64,000 bases of DNA from Cohnella cholangitidis (GCF_014107495.1 NZ_CP041969.1:2877501-2941500), one strand, 5' to 3'; shown: positions 25,972-35,548, numbered from the stretch's first letter. Translations and numbers: made by a program. Notes: generated by a model from the letters alone, not told the origin.

Positions 25972-26068
25972 AGTTCAACAAAGCCAAACGCACCCCGGCT
26001 TATTGAACTACCTAAAAGTAAGAGTTCAACAAGTCGGTTTCGTGGATCAAAAGATGACTTTTTGAACT
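25972..26068. repeat. Two tandem hairpins sharing the same stem sequence
   Basis: Hairpin 1 (25972-26009): AGTTCAA...AAGCC pairs with GGCTT...TTGAACT. Hairpin 2 (26023-26068): AGTTCAA...AAGTC pairs with GACTT...TTGAACT. The outer 7 bp are identical in the two. They precede the DUF1540 ribosome site by 9 nt, so they may lie in its 5' leader or be a dispersed repeat. Confidence 0.6.
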
Positions 26069-26094
26069 TCCGCTCAAAGGAGGTGAGATGAATA

Positions 26095-26250
26095 ATGGCT
26101 AAAGACGTGCTGTGCGAAGTGAACTCCTGCAAGTATTGGGCGCCAGGCAATGCCTGCAACGCCTCCTCCATCTACGTTGTGAACAACCGCAACAAGCAAG
26201 CTTCCCATTCGGAAGAAACAGACTGCAAGACGTTCGAACCGAAAATCTAG
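26095..26250 (+). CDS. DUF1540 domain protein
   Basis: 51 aa. Small cysteine-rich protein with the DUF1540 pattern: VLCEVNSCKYW, CNASSIYVV, then ASHSEETDCKTFEPK at the end; four cysteines suggest metal binding. DUF1540 proteins are common in spore-formers and of unknown function. ATG 26095 follows AAAGGAGG at 11 nt. A good terminator lies 28 nt downstream. Confidence 0.88.
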   Translation: MAKDVLCEVNSCKYWAPGNACNASSIYVVNNRNKQASHSEETDCKTFEPKI

Positions 26251-26277
26251 GACGTGCCCTCACACATCCTGCAAGGC

Positions 26278-26303
26278 AAGGCATCCGTCCGGATGCCTTT
26301 TGC
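26278..26303 (+). terminator. Intrinsic terminator of the DUF1540 gene
   Basis: AAGGCATCCG pairs with CGGATGCCTT around a 2-nt loop, then TTGCTT. Confidence 0.75.
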
Positions 26304-26330
26304 TTCGTTCCCTTGTATTGTAACCAACAT

Positions 26331-26345
26331 TGAGAATTATTATCA
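26331..26345. promoter_or_regulatory. Orphan Fur box
   Basis: TGAGAATTATTATCA matches the 7-1-7 Fur core at 13 of the 14 defined positions. It lies after the DUF1540 terminator and before the 3' end of the next minus-strand gene, with no gene starting close on either side. Confidence 0.6.
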
Positions 26346-26395
26346 CTCAAAGTTCTCTTTTCCTAAATAAATCGCTTAGATCAAGCAAACAACCG

Positions 26396-27073
26396 TCAGA
26401 CGGTCACCTGTTCCTCCACGATTGCCGCTTGCTTCTTCTCGAAGGCCAGCGCCGCCCCGAACGCAACGAACACCAGATGCACGATCGGGAACGTATTCAC
26501 GTTCTTCGGCGCGAACATCCCCCCGATGAGAATCGCTATAGCCGCGAGCACGAATAAGCCGACCGATTTGTGGAACACTTTCGCCTTGACTGTCGATATT
26601 CCGAGCAATAGCATCCCGCCAAGAATGCCCGGGAGCAAAGGGATTAGGACGAGAAGCGTGATCGGATAATCATCGATCATAAGATTGTTCACGTAGTTGT
26701 TGACCGTATTCAGCACCTCGTCGGACGACACCAGGTTGTAGATGATCGGATAGGCCAGAATTTGAAACGGACCGTGGAAAATCTCCAGAATCATCCCCAC
26801 GAACAGCAGCGGAAATCCGATCCATCCCCATAGCTTTAACTTTTCCGCTTGCCGCAAATAGATAGCAGGCATTCCCAGCAGCAACAGGATCGATGCCCAA
26901 GCCAGCCACACGTGCGTATTGACGGCCGTTTCTATGAAATCCGGAATGTCTTTCAACGTTTCGGGCGTATCTCCGATATGCAGCAACTGTCCGCTAACCC
27001 CCATCAATCCGCCGATCAATAGCGCCCATCCGCTGAATTTCAAATACCCCTTAGGGATTTGCATTTGATTCAT
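26396..27073 (-). CDS. Integral membrane protein of unknown family
   Basis: 225 aa with about six predicted membrane helices (FSGWALLIGGLMGVSGQLL; THVWLAWASILLLLGMPAIY; LWGWIGFPLLFVGMILEIF; TLLVLIPLLPGILGGMLLLG; SVGLFVLAAIAILIGGMFA; HLVFVAFGAALAF). No catalytic motif is visible; conserved-looking histidines occur in THVWLAW and EIFHGPF. ATG 27073 follows GGAGGAG. It stands alone and is divergent from the histidine kinase gene, which might respond to the same signal; that is a guess from position. Confidence 0.75.
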   Translation of the reverse strand: MNQMQIPKGYLKFSGWALLIGGLMGVSGQLLHIGDTPETLKDIPDFIETAVNTHVWLAWASILLLLGMPAIYLRQAEKLKLWGWIGFPLLFVGMILEIFHGPFQILAYPIIYNLVSSDEVLNTVNNYVNNLMIDDYPITLLVLIPLLPGILGGMLLLGISTVKAKVFHKSVGLFVLAAIAILIGGMFAPKNVNTFPIVHLVFVAFGAALAFEKKQAAIVEEQVTV

Positions 27074-27287
27074 TTGCGTTTCTCCTCCTTATTCGCATGC
27101 GTCATTCGGTTACATCATAGTGCCCCGCTTTTCCCGCCGGGAAGAGGCCGCGTTTCCCGAAAGCCGGGAAAGTCGTCCGGGAATATTTCGCGACTTTGGG
27201 AATTATGGTTTACGCGTGAAAATAGTCCCTGCTATACTCTCCAAGAAGCCAATCCATTGCGATTTGCGCGGAGGAGAGTAGAACGGT

Positions 27288-29431
27288 TTGAGATTAACCC
27301 GAATCCTATCCGGAATCATCTGCCTGATCGGCATTGCTTTATTCGTATACGCGATTCCCGTCTTTTACGTTGAACTGCGCGACCAATGCGTCGATCAAGC
27401 TTGCAACGCCTTTTACGACACTCCTCCCAGCTCGGCATGGCTTGAATCCCATGGCTTGAACAACCGTATTTTCGCGGGCGCCTATACCGGTCTATACGCT
27501 CTGTTCGGGCTTGCTTATATTGGCGTCGGAATCATCGTCTTTCGCAAAAAATCGAAAGAACTGATCGGCCAAGTGTCTTCCGTCGCGCTTGTTCTTCAGG
27601 GCTTCACTTTTAATTCCCTCTCCCACGGCATTCAAGGCGTTCATCCGATACTGGATTATCTCTTGTTCGTTGTCGAAGGCTTTTCTTTTATCGCGCTTAT
27701 GACTTTGTTTTTCATTTTTCCCAATGGCAAATTCAACCCCGGCTGGACCCGATATTTGCTTCTTGCCATTGTCGTGCCCGGGCTGCTTAAAGCCTATTTC
27801 CCAATAGTAATATAGACATCCAGCAGTCTTCCCCAACCCTATTCCTAATATGGGTGCTCTTCTGGATGGGCAGTCTCATCGTCGTTCAAATCTACCGCTA
27901 CCGCAAAGTTCTTGACCCGCTCGAACGGCAGCAGACCAAGTGGGCCGTGGCCGGCATGTCCGCCGCCATCGCCGGGCTGCTTATCATTACGATCCTCCAT
28001 ATCGTGAGGAACGACTTTCTGCAATCCAACCCGCAATACTTGTTCTTGTCCGAGATCGTCCTTTCCGCGTCGATGATGCTCCTTCCGTTTACTTTGCTCT
28101 TCGCTATCCTGCGGAGAAGATTATGGGATATCGACCCCATCGTGAACCGTACGTTAGTGTTCGGGATGCTCAGCTTGTTGGTCGCGACTATCTATATCGG
28201 CGTCGTGTGGTACATCGGACAGATCTTCCGATCCGCTTCCCCGTGGCTGAACTCCTTGATCGCCACCGGCCTCGTCGCCATCGTGTTCGCCCCTCTGAAA
28301 GAAAAGCTTCAAAAAATCGTCAATCGGTTGATGTACGGGGAAAATGACGACCCGCTCGCGGTATTGGCGCGGCTAGGCAGAAATCTCGAAAATCCGCTCT
28401 CTCCTCATGACGCTTTGAACGTCGTAGTTCGCACGGTGCGCGAGGCGCTGCGGCTGCCTTATTCCGGCCTGGAGCTGCATCAGAACGGGGAAACGTTCAT
28501 CGTAGCCGAGGACGGGGAATCGCAAGTGACCCCGACTCTATTCCCTCTGATTCATCGCGGACAACGGTTAGGAAACTTGCTAGTCTCGCCTCGTTCTCCC
28601 GGCGAAGCCTTCTCTCTCTCCGACCAACGCTTCTTGGACATGCTTGTCCGCCAAGCCGGCGCCGTCGTGCAAAGCGCCAAAGCCTCCATCGATCTCCACC
28701 TGGCGGCGGAGGATCTCAAGGAATCCCGCGAACGGCTCGTCTTGGCGCGGGAAGAGGAGCGCAGACGGCTTAGACGCAATCTGCACGACGACTTGGCGCC
28801 AAGGCTGGCCGCGCTCGCACTCACCGCATCTGCCGCCGAGAGCTTGCTGCAAACCGATCCTGCCACCACCAGAACGATACTCGTCGAGCTGCAGACGGTT
28901 ATTCGGTCCACTGTCGCGGACATTCGCAGGCTCGTTCACGATCTGCGCCCGCCGGCTCTCGACGAATTGGGTCTGATCGGAGCTATTCAAGAGAGGATTC
29001 ACGACTTGTCCAGACCGATGAAGCCCGCCGAAGCCGGCCATGATTCGACACCCGTTCCCGCCGCGTCCCGGCTGCAATTCCGTTTGAACGCTCCCGAGCG
29101 GTTGCCTGCTCTGCCGGCCGCGGTCGAGGTTGCCGCCTTCCGTATCGTAACCGAAGCAATAGTGAACGTGGTCAGGCATGCCCAAGCCACGTTGTGCGAA
29201 GTGAACATCCGCCTAGGAAGAGCGCTGGAAATCGAAATACGGGACAACGGGCGCGGGGTAAAAGATAAGCGCGAGGCCAATCCGAGCGGAGGGATCGGAC
29301 TGCATTCGATGCGCGAGCGCGCGGAAGAGCTTGGGGGCTATTGCCTGATCGAAGCTTTGCAGCCGAATGGAACGAAGGTACTGGCGTTATTGCCGATTAC
29401 CGAAGACGATAAGGGGAGCGAGAGCGCATGA
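27288..29431 (+). pseudogene. Sensor histidine kinase (NarL/LiaS class), frameshifted
   Basis: Two frames make one protein. Frame 1 (TTG 27288, RBS GGAGGAG) gives about six helices and ends ...LLKAYFPIVI at 27815. Frame 2 is already open before that, reading FPNSNIDIQQ...TLFLIWVLFWMG, and continues to 29431 with IYRYRKVLDPLERQQTKW, more helices, a GAF-like region, the HisKA_3 dimer helix with the phosphoacceptor histidine in RRNLHDDLAPRL, and HATPase motifs DNGRGV and GGIGLHSMRERA. A missing base in the CCC run at about 27800-27802 would restore 714 aa, a usual length for this type. Coupled by ATGA overlap to its response regulator. Confidence 0.85.
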
Positions 29432-30072
29432 AGCCATTACGGATCGTTATCGTAGACGATCATCCTTTGTTCCGACATGGCGTCCGGACGCTATTCTTGA
29501 CGACGCCCGAGCTTGAAGTCGTAGGCGAAGCCTCCAACGGAGAAGAAGCGATCGAATTGGCGCGGTCGCTGCAGCCCGATGTGATGCTGATGGACATCCG
29601 AATGCCGGGAATTAGCGGCATCGAGGTTACGCGTAAAATCACGACCCTATTTCCGTCGATCCGAATCTTGATCCTAACGATGTTCGAGGACGACTCCTCC
29701 GTATTCACCGCCATGCGCAACGGAGCCAAAGGTTACGTATTGAAGGATGCGGAGAAAGACGAACTGCTGCGCGCCATCCACGCGGTAGGAAACGGGGAAG
29801 CCATCTTCAGTCCCGGAATCGCCTCCCGGATGATCGAATATTTCGCGATTACGCGACCGGCCGCCCGGGAAGAAGTTTTCCCCGAGCTCAGCGCCAGGGA
29901 ACGCGAGGTCCTGTATCTCATGACCGAGGGCATGCACAATGCGGATATGGCCAGAAAGCTCGATATAAGCGGTAAAACGATTGCGAATTACATCGCGAAT
30001 ATTCTGGGCAAGCTGCAAGTATCCGACCGCCAAGAGGCAATGCGGCTCGCCCGCGAGTCCCGCCGGGAATAG
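29428..30072 (+). CDS. NarL/FixJ-family response regulator
   Basis: 214 aa. Receiver domain with phospho-aspartate 56 in MLMDIRMPG, acidic DD at 10-11 and the KGYVLKDAEKDEL end, then a LuxR-type HTH (ELSAREREVLYLMTEGMHN, ISGKTIANYIANIL). Starts inside the kinase stop codon (ATGA), so the pair is translationally coupled. Targets are unknown; adjacent genes do not form an obvious regulon. If the kinase frameshift is real, this regulator would lose its cognate partner. Confidence 0.94.
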   Translation: MKPLRIVIVDDHPLFRHGVRTLFLTTPELEVVGEASNGEEAIELARSLQPDVMLMDIRMPGISGIEVTRKITTLFPSIRILILTMFEDDSSVFTAMRNGAKGYVLKDAEKDELLRAIHAVGNGEAIFSPGIASRMIEYFAITRPAAREEVFPELSAREREVLYLMTEGMHNADMARKLDISGKTIANYIANILGKLQVSDRQEAMRLARESRRE

Positions 30073-30084
30073 CGGCCTTCTAAG

Positions 30085-30306
30085 TTAAGTAAACCACCTG
30101 CCGACGGTACTGAACACCCATGTATGCATCTGCGGGATCGATCCGATCGGAAAATCGAAGATCTCCGCCAGGCTCATGTAGATGCACCATGCCATCAATA
30201 CGGAGTACCAGACGAGCTCCGATTTCTTGCCTTTCTTAGTAATCGATCGAATTCCGGTTATGAAGAGGACGGCATAAGCCGCCAAGCAAAGCATCGCGTT
30301 CTCCAC
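30085..30306 (-). CDS. Small two-helix membrane protein, last gene of ger operon
   Basis: 73 aa with two predicted membrane helices (MLCLAAYAVLFITGI; LVWYSVLMAWCIYMSLAEIF) joined by a basic loop. No named family recognised. It starts 11 nt after the gerAC stop (GTG 30306 after TTAGGGGGG, or ATG 30294 after GGAG). Small 'D' subunits with two helices are known in some GerA-type operons of Bacillales, and this fits by size and place, but the sequence alone does not prove it. Convergent with the response regulator, 12 nt apart. Confidence 0.65.
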   Translation of the reverse strand: MENAMLCLAAYAVLFITGIRSITKKGKKSELVWYSVLMAWCIYMSLAEIFDFPIGSIPQMHTWVFSTVGRWFT

Positions 30307-30317
30307 TTGCCGCCCCC

Positions 30318-31535
30318 CTAATCCTTCTCCGTCAAATTTTTGAACGATTTATTGGTGAGTCCCGTCCGTTTGATCGTAAAGTTCACATGCGGTTCGATCT
30401 CTATTTGCGCGAATGTGGCGGGCCAATCTTTCTTCAGTTGCTTCCACTGCTTCGGATATTGGCGATGGATTTCATCCGCGAAACCGACGATATCGGCCTT
30501 CATTTTCCTGGTCGCATTCCACGAGAACCCGATGATCTCCTTCACCTTCGACTCCAATTGCGTCTCCAACTGCTTGATGACCTTCGGATCGTTCAATTCC
30601 AACGGACAATTGGTTTCGAGAAGCTCCCCCTCGGCCTTGACCTCGACTTTCATGACGTAACGGCCGCCGATTTTTGTCGGTTTCAGCTTGGTCGTAGAAC
30701 GCTTAATCCGGAAGGACGTGTTCTCATTGCGTTCGGCCGGGCCGCAAGCAGTGCTCAGAGTCGTTGCTTTGATCTTATTCCGCATAAAAGCGACGCCAAG
30801 CGACTCGCTCCTCGACAGCCATCCGATCATCCGGTCGCCAGAAAGCACCGCCAAGCGCCCCAGCCGGAGCTTCGACGTAAGCGAGGTATGATTCAGAGCG
30901 TCCGCGGACGTGACTCCCGGCGAGCCGGATACGAGAATTTCGGGGATTACGGCGCTCTTCGCGGAGCTGACGATGTCCATAGCAAGATCATAGACCCGGA
31001 CATTCGGCAACGCGGAGTATTCCGCGGCTTCCCGGCGCATCGTCTCCTCGATTCCGTCCCCGGGGATAATCTGGATCTGCATCAGTTGTTCGATGATGTT
31101 GCGGGCGTTGCCTTCGGCGAGCAAGACGCTTACCGTTTCCCGCGAATCGGAATTTCGGAAATAGACGTCGATTAACGGTGCCAAGCCGTGACGGGCGGCC
31201 GCATCGCTGACCACGAGGACGCGCGTATGGGAGAAAAACAGATGGCGCGGACTTTCCAGCGTGCTGCGCCATACCGCGTCCCTTATCGTTTTGCTCTTGG
31301 TGGAATAGACGACGACCGGCAGCTTGGCCGCGCCTCCTCCTACCGCGGTCATGGCTGCCGAGATCGCCGACGGAATAACGACTTGATAGGAGACTACCCA
31401 TTCTCCGTTCTCCCAATCGATCGCCGTTGCCGAAGTGATTGCCAGCTCGTTCAGCTCCGTGCGGTCCCAGCAGCCCGTCGTTACGAAGGCCAACCCGAGG
31501 CACAACGCCGCGATCAACCCTTTCCTCCTCATCAT
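30318..31535 (-). CDS. Spore germination lipoprotein, Ger(x)C family (GerAC-like)
   Basis: About 405 aa. Lipoprotein signal (LIAALCLGLAFVTTGC, Cys about residue 22), followed by WDRTELNELAI, the family's opening motif; C-terminal RQYPKQWKQLKKDWPATFAQ is also typical. It is the C subunit of a GerA-type germinant receptor in the spore inner membrane. ATG 31535 overlaps the stop of the gene before (ATGA) and follows GGAGGG; the frame is open from 31571 but without a better site. Confidence 0.93.
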   Translation of the reverse strand: MMRRKGLIAALCLGLAFVTTGCWDRTELNELAITSATAIDWENGEWVVSYQVVIPSAISAAMTAVGGGAAKLPVVVYSTKSKTIRDAVWRSTLESPRHLFFSHTRVLVVSDAAARHGLAPLIDVYFRNSDSRETVSVLLAEGNARNIIEQLMQIQIIPGDGIEETMRREAAEYSALPNVRVYDLAMDIVSSAKSAVIPEILVSGSPGVTSADALNHTSLTSKLRLGRLAVLSGDRMIGWLSRSESLGVAFMRNKIKATTLSTACGPAERNENTSFRIKRSTTKLKPTKIGGRYVMKVEVKAEGELLETNCPLELNDPKVIKQLETQLESKVKEIIGFSWNATRKMKADIVGFADEIHRQYPKQWKQLKKDWPATFAQIEIEPHVNFTIKRTGLTNKSFKNLTEKD

Positions 31536-32641
31536 GATCCCTCCGATCCCACTGCCTTCCTTCCCTTCCACATCAAAGCCAGCATCAGAACGACGGGAAA
31601 GACGATGTTGAACATCTGCAGGATAGGTCCCGATACGAATTGCTGGTAGTGGTTAAATGCCGAGTTGTTAGGCCATGAGTAAAGCGCCGTTAATAGAATA
31701 AGTATGCCTAAGACGATCTGGAACGGCTTCTCGTCGCGAATCCGGAACGCATGGGAGAAGCAATGCACCGTACCATAGAAGAAAACGCAAATCTTAATAA
31801 AGGCCGTCGGGATCCAAACGCTGATAAAGATCAAATCGACCCGTTCCACGAATCTGCCGTATTTAATGATCTCCGCCGTCGCGAATGTCGGATAAGCCAG
31901 CAATTTGGGCAGTTCGGGGCCGAAAACGAACAAGACCATCAAAACCACGACAAGCATTTGTACCGCTGCGATCGATATGCCCACGATACCGATCTTGCTC
32001 GCCAGAGCCGGCTTGCTAATATAGGGGACAAGCAGCAGCAAGAAAGCCGATTCCGAGATCCAACCGATCGCCGGAATCCCGCCTTGAAGAATCTGCGGCA
32101 ACGTCGCTTCCCCGATCGGAAACAAATACTTCAATTTCATTTGATTGAACTGCATGCCCATGCCCAGGGTAAGGAAAACCAATGTTCCCACGTATACGAT
32201 GGCGCTGATTCGGGCGATCACTTCGATGCCTTCCGCGACCGCATACCATATGACGAGCAAAATGACCGTCGCGATAACGATAAGCGGCGTTTCGTGCAGC
32301 AATTCATCGGAAAGGAAATTCAAACACTCCCTCAGCACGACCGCCGTAGTCGACAAATAATACTGTACGATCACGACGCCGAAGATGACGCTGACCGCCC
32401 GCCCGAATCGTTTTTCAATAAGCGCCATAAGGGGGAGGCCCGGATTTCTGCGGCAAACGGATCCATAAATCAGCGCAATTACGATTCCGATAACCCAGGC
32501 CGCTATGACCGAGATCCAAGCATCCTGGGAAGCCGCTCCGACGGCGATCGTGGGAATGACGAGCACCGCGGTAGGGGTTATCGCGTTGTTCACTAAGAAA
32601 ATCGCTTGAACGGTCGATATCTTCTCCTTGTTCGGCTGCAT
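31532..32641 (-). CDS. GerAB-type germination permease, second B subunit
   Basis: 369 aa, about ten helices, APC-superfamily-like GerAB/ArcD/ProY family (STVQAIFLVNNAITPTAVLV; YAVAEGIEVIARISAIVY; GRFVERVDLIFISVWIPTAF). B subunits bind germinant in the membrane. RBS AGGAG before ATG 32641. It lies between GerAA (10-nt gap) and GerAC (4-nt overlap), the usual B position. The same operon also has another B gene in front of GerAA, so this is one of two B proteins. Confidence 0.93.
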   Translation of the reverse strand: MQPNKEKISTVQAIFLVNNAITPTAVLVIPTIAVGAASQDAWISVIAAWVIGIVIALIYGSVCRRNPGLPLMALIEKRFGRAVSVIFGVVIVQYYLSTTAVVLRECLNFLSDELLHETPLIVIATVILLVIWYAVAEGIEVIARISAIVYVGTLVFLTLGMGMQFNQMKLKYLFPIGEATLPQILQGGIPAIGWISESAFLLLLVPYISKPALASKIGIVGISIAAVQMLVVVLMVLFVFGPELPKLLAYPTFATAEIIKYGRFVERVDLIFISVWIPTAFIKICVFFYGTVHCFSHAFRIRDEKPFQIVLGILILLTALYSWPNNSAFNHYQQFVSGPILQMFNIVFPVVLMLALMWKGRKAVGSEGS

Positions 32642-32651
32642 GGCTGTGCTC

Positions 32652-34277
32652 CTAAGATTTCGAGTTTCGTCCGGGAGGCTTCGGCATTTGATCCTGGCCT
32701 TGTCTCACCGGATTGTTCTTACCAACCATTGTCGGCGGGCGTTTCTTCATGGCCCACATGGGGGCGCGAACGAACGTATCCTTCCAATTCGTCCAGACGA
32801 AAGGCGACAACGGAGCGAGATACGGGACGCCGAACGAGCGCAGCCCCGCCAGATGAATCAGAATGACCATCATGCCCGACATGATTCCGAACAAGCCGAG
32901 CGTCCCCGCCAGAATCATCATTCCGAATCGAATGAGTCTGGCGGCAATCGCCATATTGATCGCGGGAATAACGAAATTCGCGATTGCCGTGAAGGACACG
33001 ACGATTACCATCGCCGCCGATACGAGTCCGGCTTGAACCGCTGCTTGCCCTAGAACGAGCGCGCCGACGATGGAGATCGCGGGTCCGATGACCCGCGGCA
33101 TGCGTACCCCCGCTTCCCGGAGTACCTCGAACGTAATTTCCATGAGCAGTCCTTCGACGATTGCCGGAAAGGGAACGCCTTCCCGCTGCGCGGCCAAACT
33201 GATAAGAAGCGGCGTCGGGAGCATCTCTTGATGATAGGTCGTGATCGCGATGAATAGCGACGGCAGCAGCGTGGACACGAAGAACGCAACGTAACGGATT
33301 AGCCGCAAGAACGTTGCGATATCATAGCGTTGGTAGAAATCTTCGCTCGACTGGAAGAATCGGACGAACGAGACCGGCGCCAGCAGCACGAACGGAGTGC
33401 CGTCCACGATAACCGCGATTTGCCCTTCGAGAATTCCCGCTGCGGCGGCGTCCGGCCGCTCGGTGTTCTCGATCGTCGGGAAGGGAGAAACCGCGGCATC
33501 TTGGATGAACTCCTCGATATAGCCGCTTTCCAGGATGCTGTCGGTATCGATCCTATCCAGCCGCGCGTGCATCTCTTGCACGATAGAATCTTTCGCGATC
33601 CCTTTCAGGTATACGAGCACGATCTGCGTCTTCGTTTGCTTGCCTAGCTGCTTCTTCTCCACCCTTAAGTCGGGCGATTTAATGCGTCGCCGGAGCAAGG
33701 ATACGTTCGTCTTGATCGTCTCCGTGAAGCTTTCTTTAGGTCCCCGAATAACCGTCTGCGAACTCGGTTCCTCGACGGAGCGCTTGTCTCCGCCCGAGGT
33801 GCCGGCCGACATGGCGACCGGGCAACCTTGAAGGAATATGAGCGTGCTGCCCTCAAGCATGCTCGTCAGCGCTTCGTCCAGCGTTTGGATTTCATCGACT
33901 TGCCCGACCGCCAGCACCCGGTTTTTCAAGATGCGGAACCATTCATTTGGAGACGTCGGGGAGGATTGCCCTCCCATCTCGGCCATTATCGGATGCAGGA
34001 GCATCTGATTGACCGTTAGCTGATCGACCAAGTCATCGATATAGACGAACGCAATGCCTTCCATACCCGGCGCCGCGTCGTCGATTGTGCGAACGACGAC
34101 ATCCCCGCTCTCTCCGAGGGCGGATTGGATCCAGCGAACGTTGCTTGCGATGTCCGCGGAAAGGCGTGCCGAAGCGTTCCGCGAACCGCTATTCCGGTGG
34201 GTGTCGCCCTGAGCTCCGGCTCCGCCCCCGCTGTTTTTTCTTCTTTTGCCGAAGAAGGGAAGTTTCCATAGTTTCAT
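32652..34277 (-). CDS. Spore germination protein GerAA-like (A subunit)
   Basis: 541 aa. GerA family: N-terminal soluble domains (VRWIQSALGESGDVVVRTID; SIVQEMHARLDRIDTDSIL; SGYIEEFIQD), the motif EGQIAVIVDGTPFVLLAPVS, then about five helices including YHQEMLPTPLLISLAAQREG and PFPAIVEGLLMEITFEVLRE. Charged, low-complexity ends on both sides are common. The A subunit forms the oligomeric ion channel of the receptor. ATG 34277 follows GAGG. Second gene of the operon, after the first B subunit (26-nt gap). Confidence 0.95.
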   Translation of the reverse strand: MKLWKLPFFGKRRKNSGGGAGAQGDTHRNSGSRNASARLSADIASNVRWIQSALGESGDVVVRTIDDAAPGMEGIAFVYIDDLVDQLTVNQMLLHPIMAEMGGQSSPTSPNEWFRILKNRVLAVGQVDEIQTLDEALTSMLEGSTLIFLQGCPVAMSAGTSGGDKRSVEEPSSQTVIRGPKESFTETIKTNVSLLRRRIKSPDLRVEKKQLGKQTKTQIVLVYLKGIAKDSIVQEMHARLDRIDTDSILESGYIEEFIQDAAVSPFPTIENTERPDAAAAGILEGQIAVIVDGTPFVLLAPVSFVRFFQSSEDFYQRYDIATFLRLIRYVAFFVSTLLPSLFIAITTYHQEMLPTPLLISLAAQREGVPFPAIVEGLLMEITFEVLREAGVRMPRVIGPAISIVGALVLGQAAVQAGLVSAAMVIVVSFTAIANFVIPAINMAIAARLIRFGMMILAGTLGLFGIMSGMMVILIHLAGLRSFGVPYLAPLSPFVWTNWKDTFVRAPMWAMKKRPPTMVGKNNPVRQGQDQMPKPPGRNSKS

Positions 34278-34303
34278 GTGGGTTCCTCATCTTTGCTTAT
34301 TGG

Positions 34304-35404
34304 TCAGTGCGGCGCGGCGCTACTCCCTTTGAAACGGGATTTGATCAGCATGACCAACAAGACAACCACTGGGATCGCGATTTGAAAAATCGGAAAGTGG
34401 TATTTCAAATTTTTCTCGAAACCGAACCAGATATGCTGCATGTAGCTCCTGAACATCAAGGAACCGATGAAGATCAATACTCCCGCGGGAATGACCGCGC
34501 TGCTCCGTCTCGTCTTGAACACTTGGGCAATCGTCAACGCCGTTCCGAAGAAGTACGCGGTCATCTTCATGAATACGCCTCCGAACAGCAGCAGCGCGAC
34601 CGCGGGATCGAGTCTTTCAATGAAATCCGCGACCTGCACCAGATTCACGACTTGGATGAGCGGAACGACGCTGAACGACGACAACGATCCAAGACTGGCG
34701 ATAATGAAAATGTTGGTTACCGTAATGAACGTCCCGGCGAACAGAAAACTTCTCAAAGTCACTTTCGTCGTTTTATCGCCTGGCGCGGCATATTTCCAGA
34801 ACATCAGGAACAGCACCATCTCTCCGAACGGAAAGGAGATCAATCCCGGAATCGCCGCGTATAACACCTTCTTGAACCCGTTGTCGAGCATCGGCAGCAT
34901 GCGATGGAGATCGAATAGCCCCGTAGAATAGATCACGATGAATAATAGGATATAAATGATTATGAGGACGGGCAGGAGAATTTCGGCGATTCGCGCGAAC
35001 ACTTCGACTCCCTGATAGACCGCATAACCGGCCACCGCCAAAAATACGAACATAATGAACCATAGCGGCGTCGCGGGCAGCAAATACATAATCATCAAAT
35101 CCCCGAATTCTCGAACGTTCCTGACCGCCTTGTAACAGAAGTAGACGATGTACGATGCCCCGAATACGGTTCCCGCCGCCTTACCGAACGTTCGGATGAA
35201 TATCTCGATCAGATTTTTGTCCGGTTCCATGCGATGGATCGGCAACGTCACCAAGAGCATTAACGTAATGCCGCCCAGCATTCCGATGACGACCGCGAGC
35301 CACGCATCCGCTCCCGCATCGCTGGCTAGCAGGAACAACGGCGAACTGCCGATCTGGAACAGAATGATCAGGGCGGCCAACTGGGACTGGCTGATTCTTT
35401 CCAT
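34304..35404 (-). CDS. GerAB-type germination permease, first B subunit
   Basis: 366 aa from ATG 35404 (AAGAGG upstream; the frame opens at 35431 without a site). About ten helices in the GerAB/ArcD/ProY pattern: ISQSQLAALIILFQIGSSPL, YAVYQGVEVFARIAEILLPV, VADFIERLDPAVALLLF. Sequence differs clearly from the second B subunit at 31532. First gene of the operon, in front of GerAA. Two B subunits around one A subunit suggest two germinant specificities or a paralogous helper. Confidence 0.93.
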   Translation of the reverse strand: MERISQSQLAALIILFQIGSSPLFLLASDAGADAWLAVVIGMLGGITLMLLVTLPIHRMEPDKNLIEIFIRTFGKAAGTVFGASYIVYFCYKAVRNVREFGDLMIMYLLPATPLWFIMFVFLAVAGYAVYQGVEVFARIAEILLPVLIIIYILLFIVIYSTGLFDLHRMLPMLDNGFKKVLYAAIPGLISFPFGEMVLFLMFWKYAAPGDKTTKVTLRSFLFAGTFITVTNIFIIASLGSLSSFSVVPLIQVVNLVQVADFIERLDPAVALLLFGGVFMKMTAYFFGTALTIAQVFKTRRSSAVIPAGVLIFIGSLMFRSYMQHIWFGFEKNLKYHFPIFQIAIPVVVLLVMLIKSRFKGSSAAPH

Positions 35405-35496
35405 TAGCAACCTCTTGGAAGTAAGGATCACAACGCGTAGTTAATATTTCCAATTAGGTGAAAATCATGCGCGCCTTGCAAGACTAATATAACGCG

Positions 35497-35539
35497 AAGA
35501 GGCTGCTCCTCCGTCCGGCGACAGGGAACAGCCTCTCTT
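35497..35539 (-). terminator. Probable terminator of the pot operon
   Basis: AAGAGGCTGctcc pairs with ggaaCAGCCTCTCTT in part; stem of about nine pairs, with a weak T-rich tail on the minus strand (TTCGCGTTATATT). It lies 10 nt past potD. Confidence 0.55.
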
Positions 35540-35548
35540 ATGCGTTCA

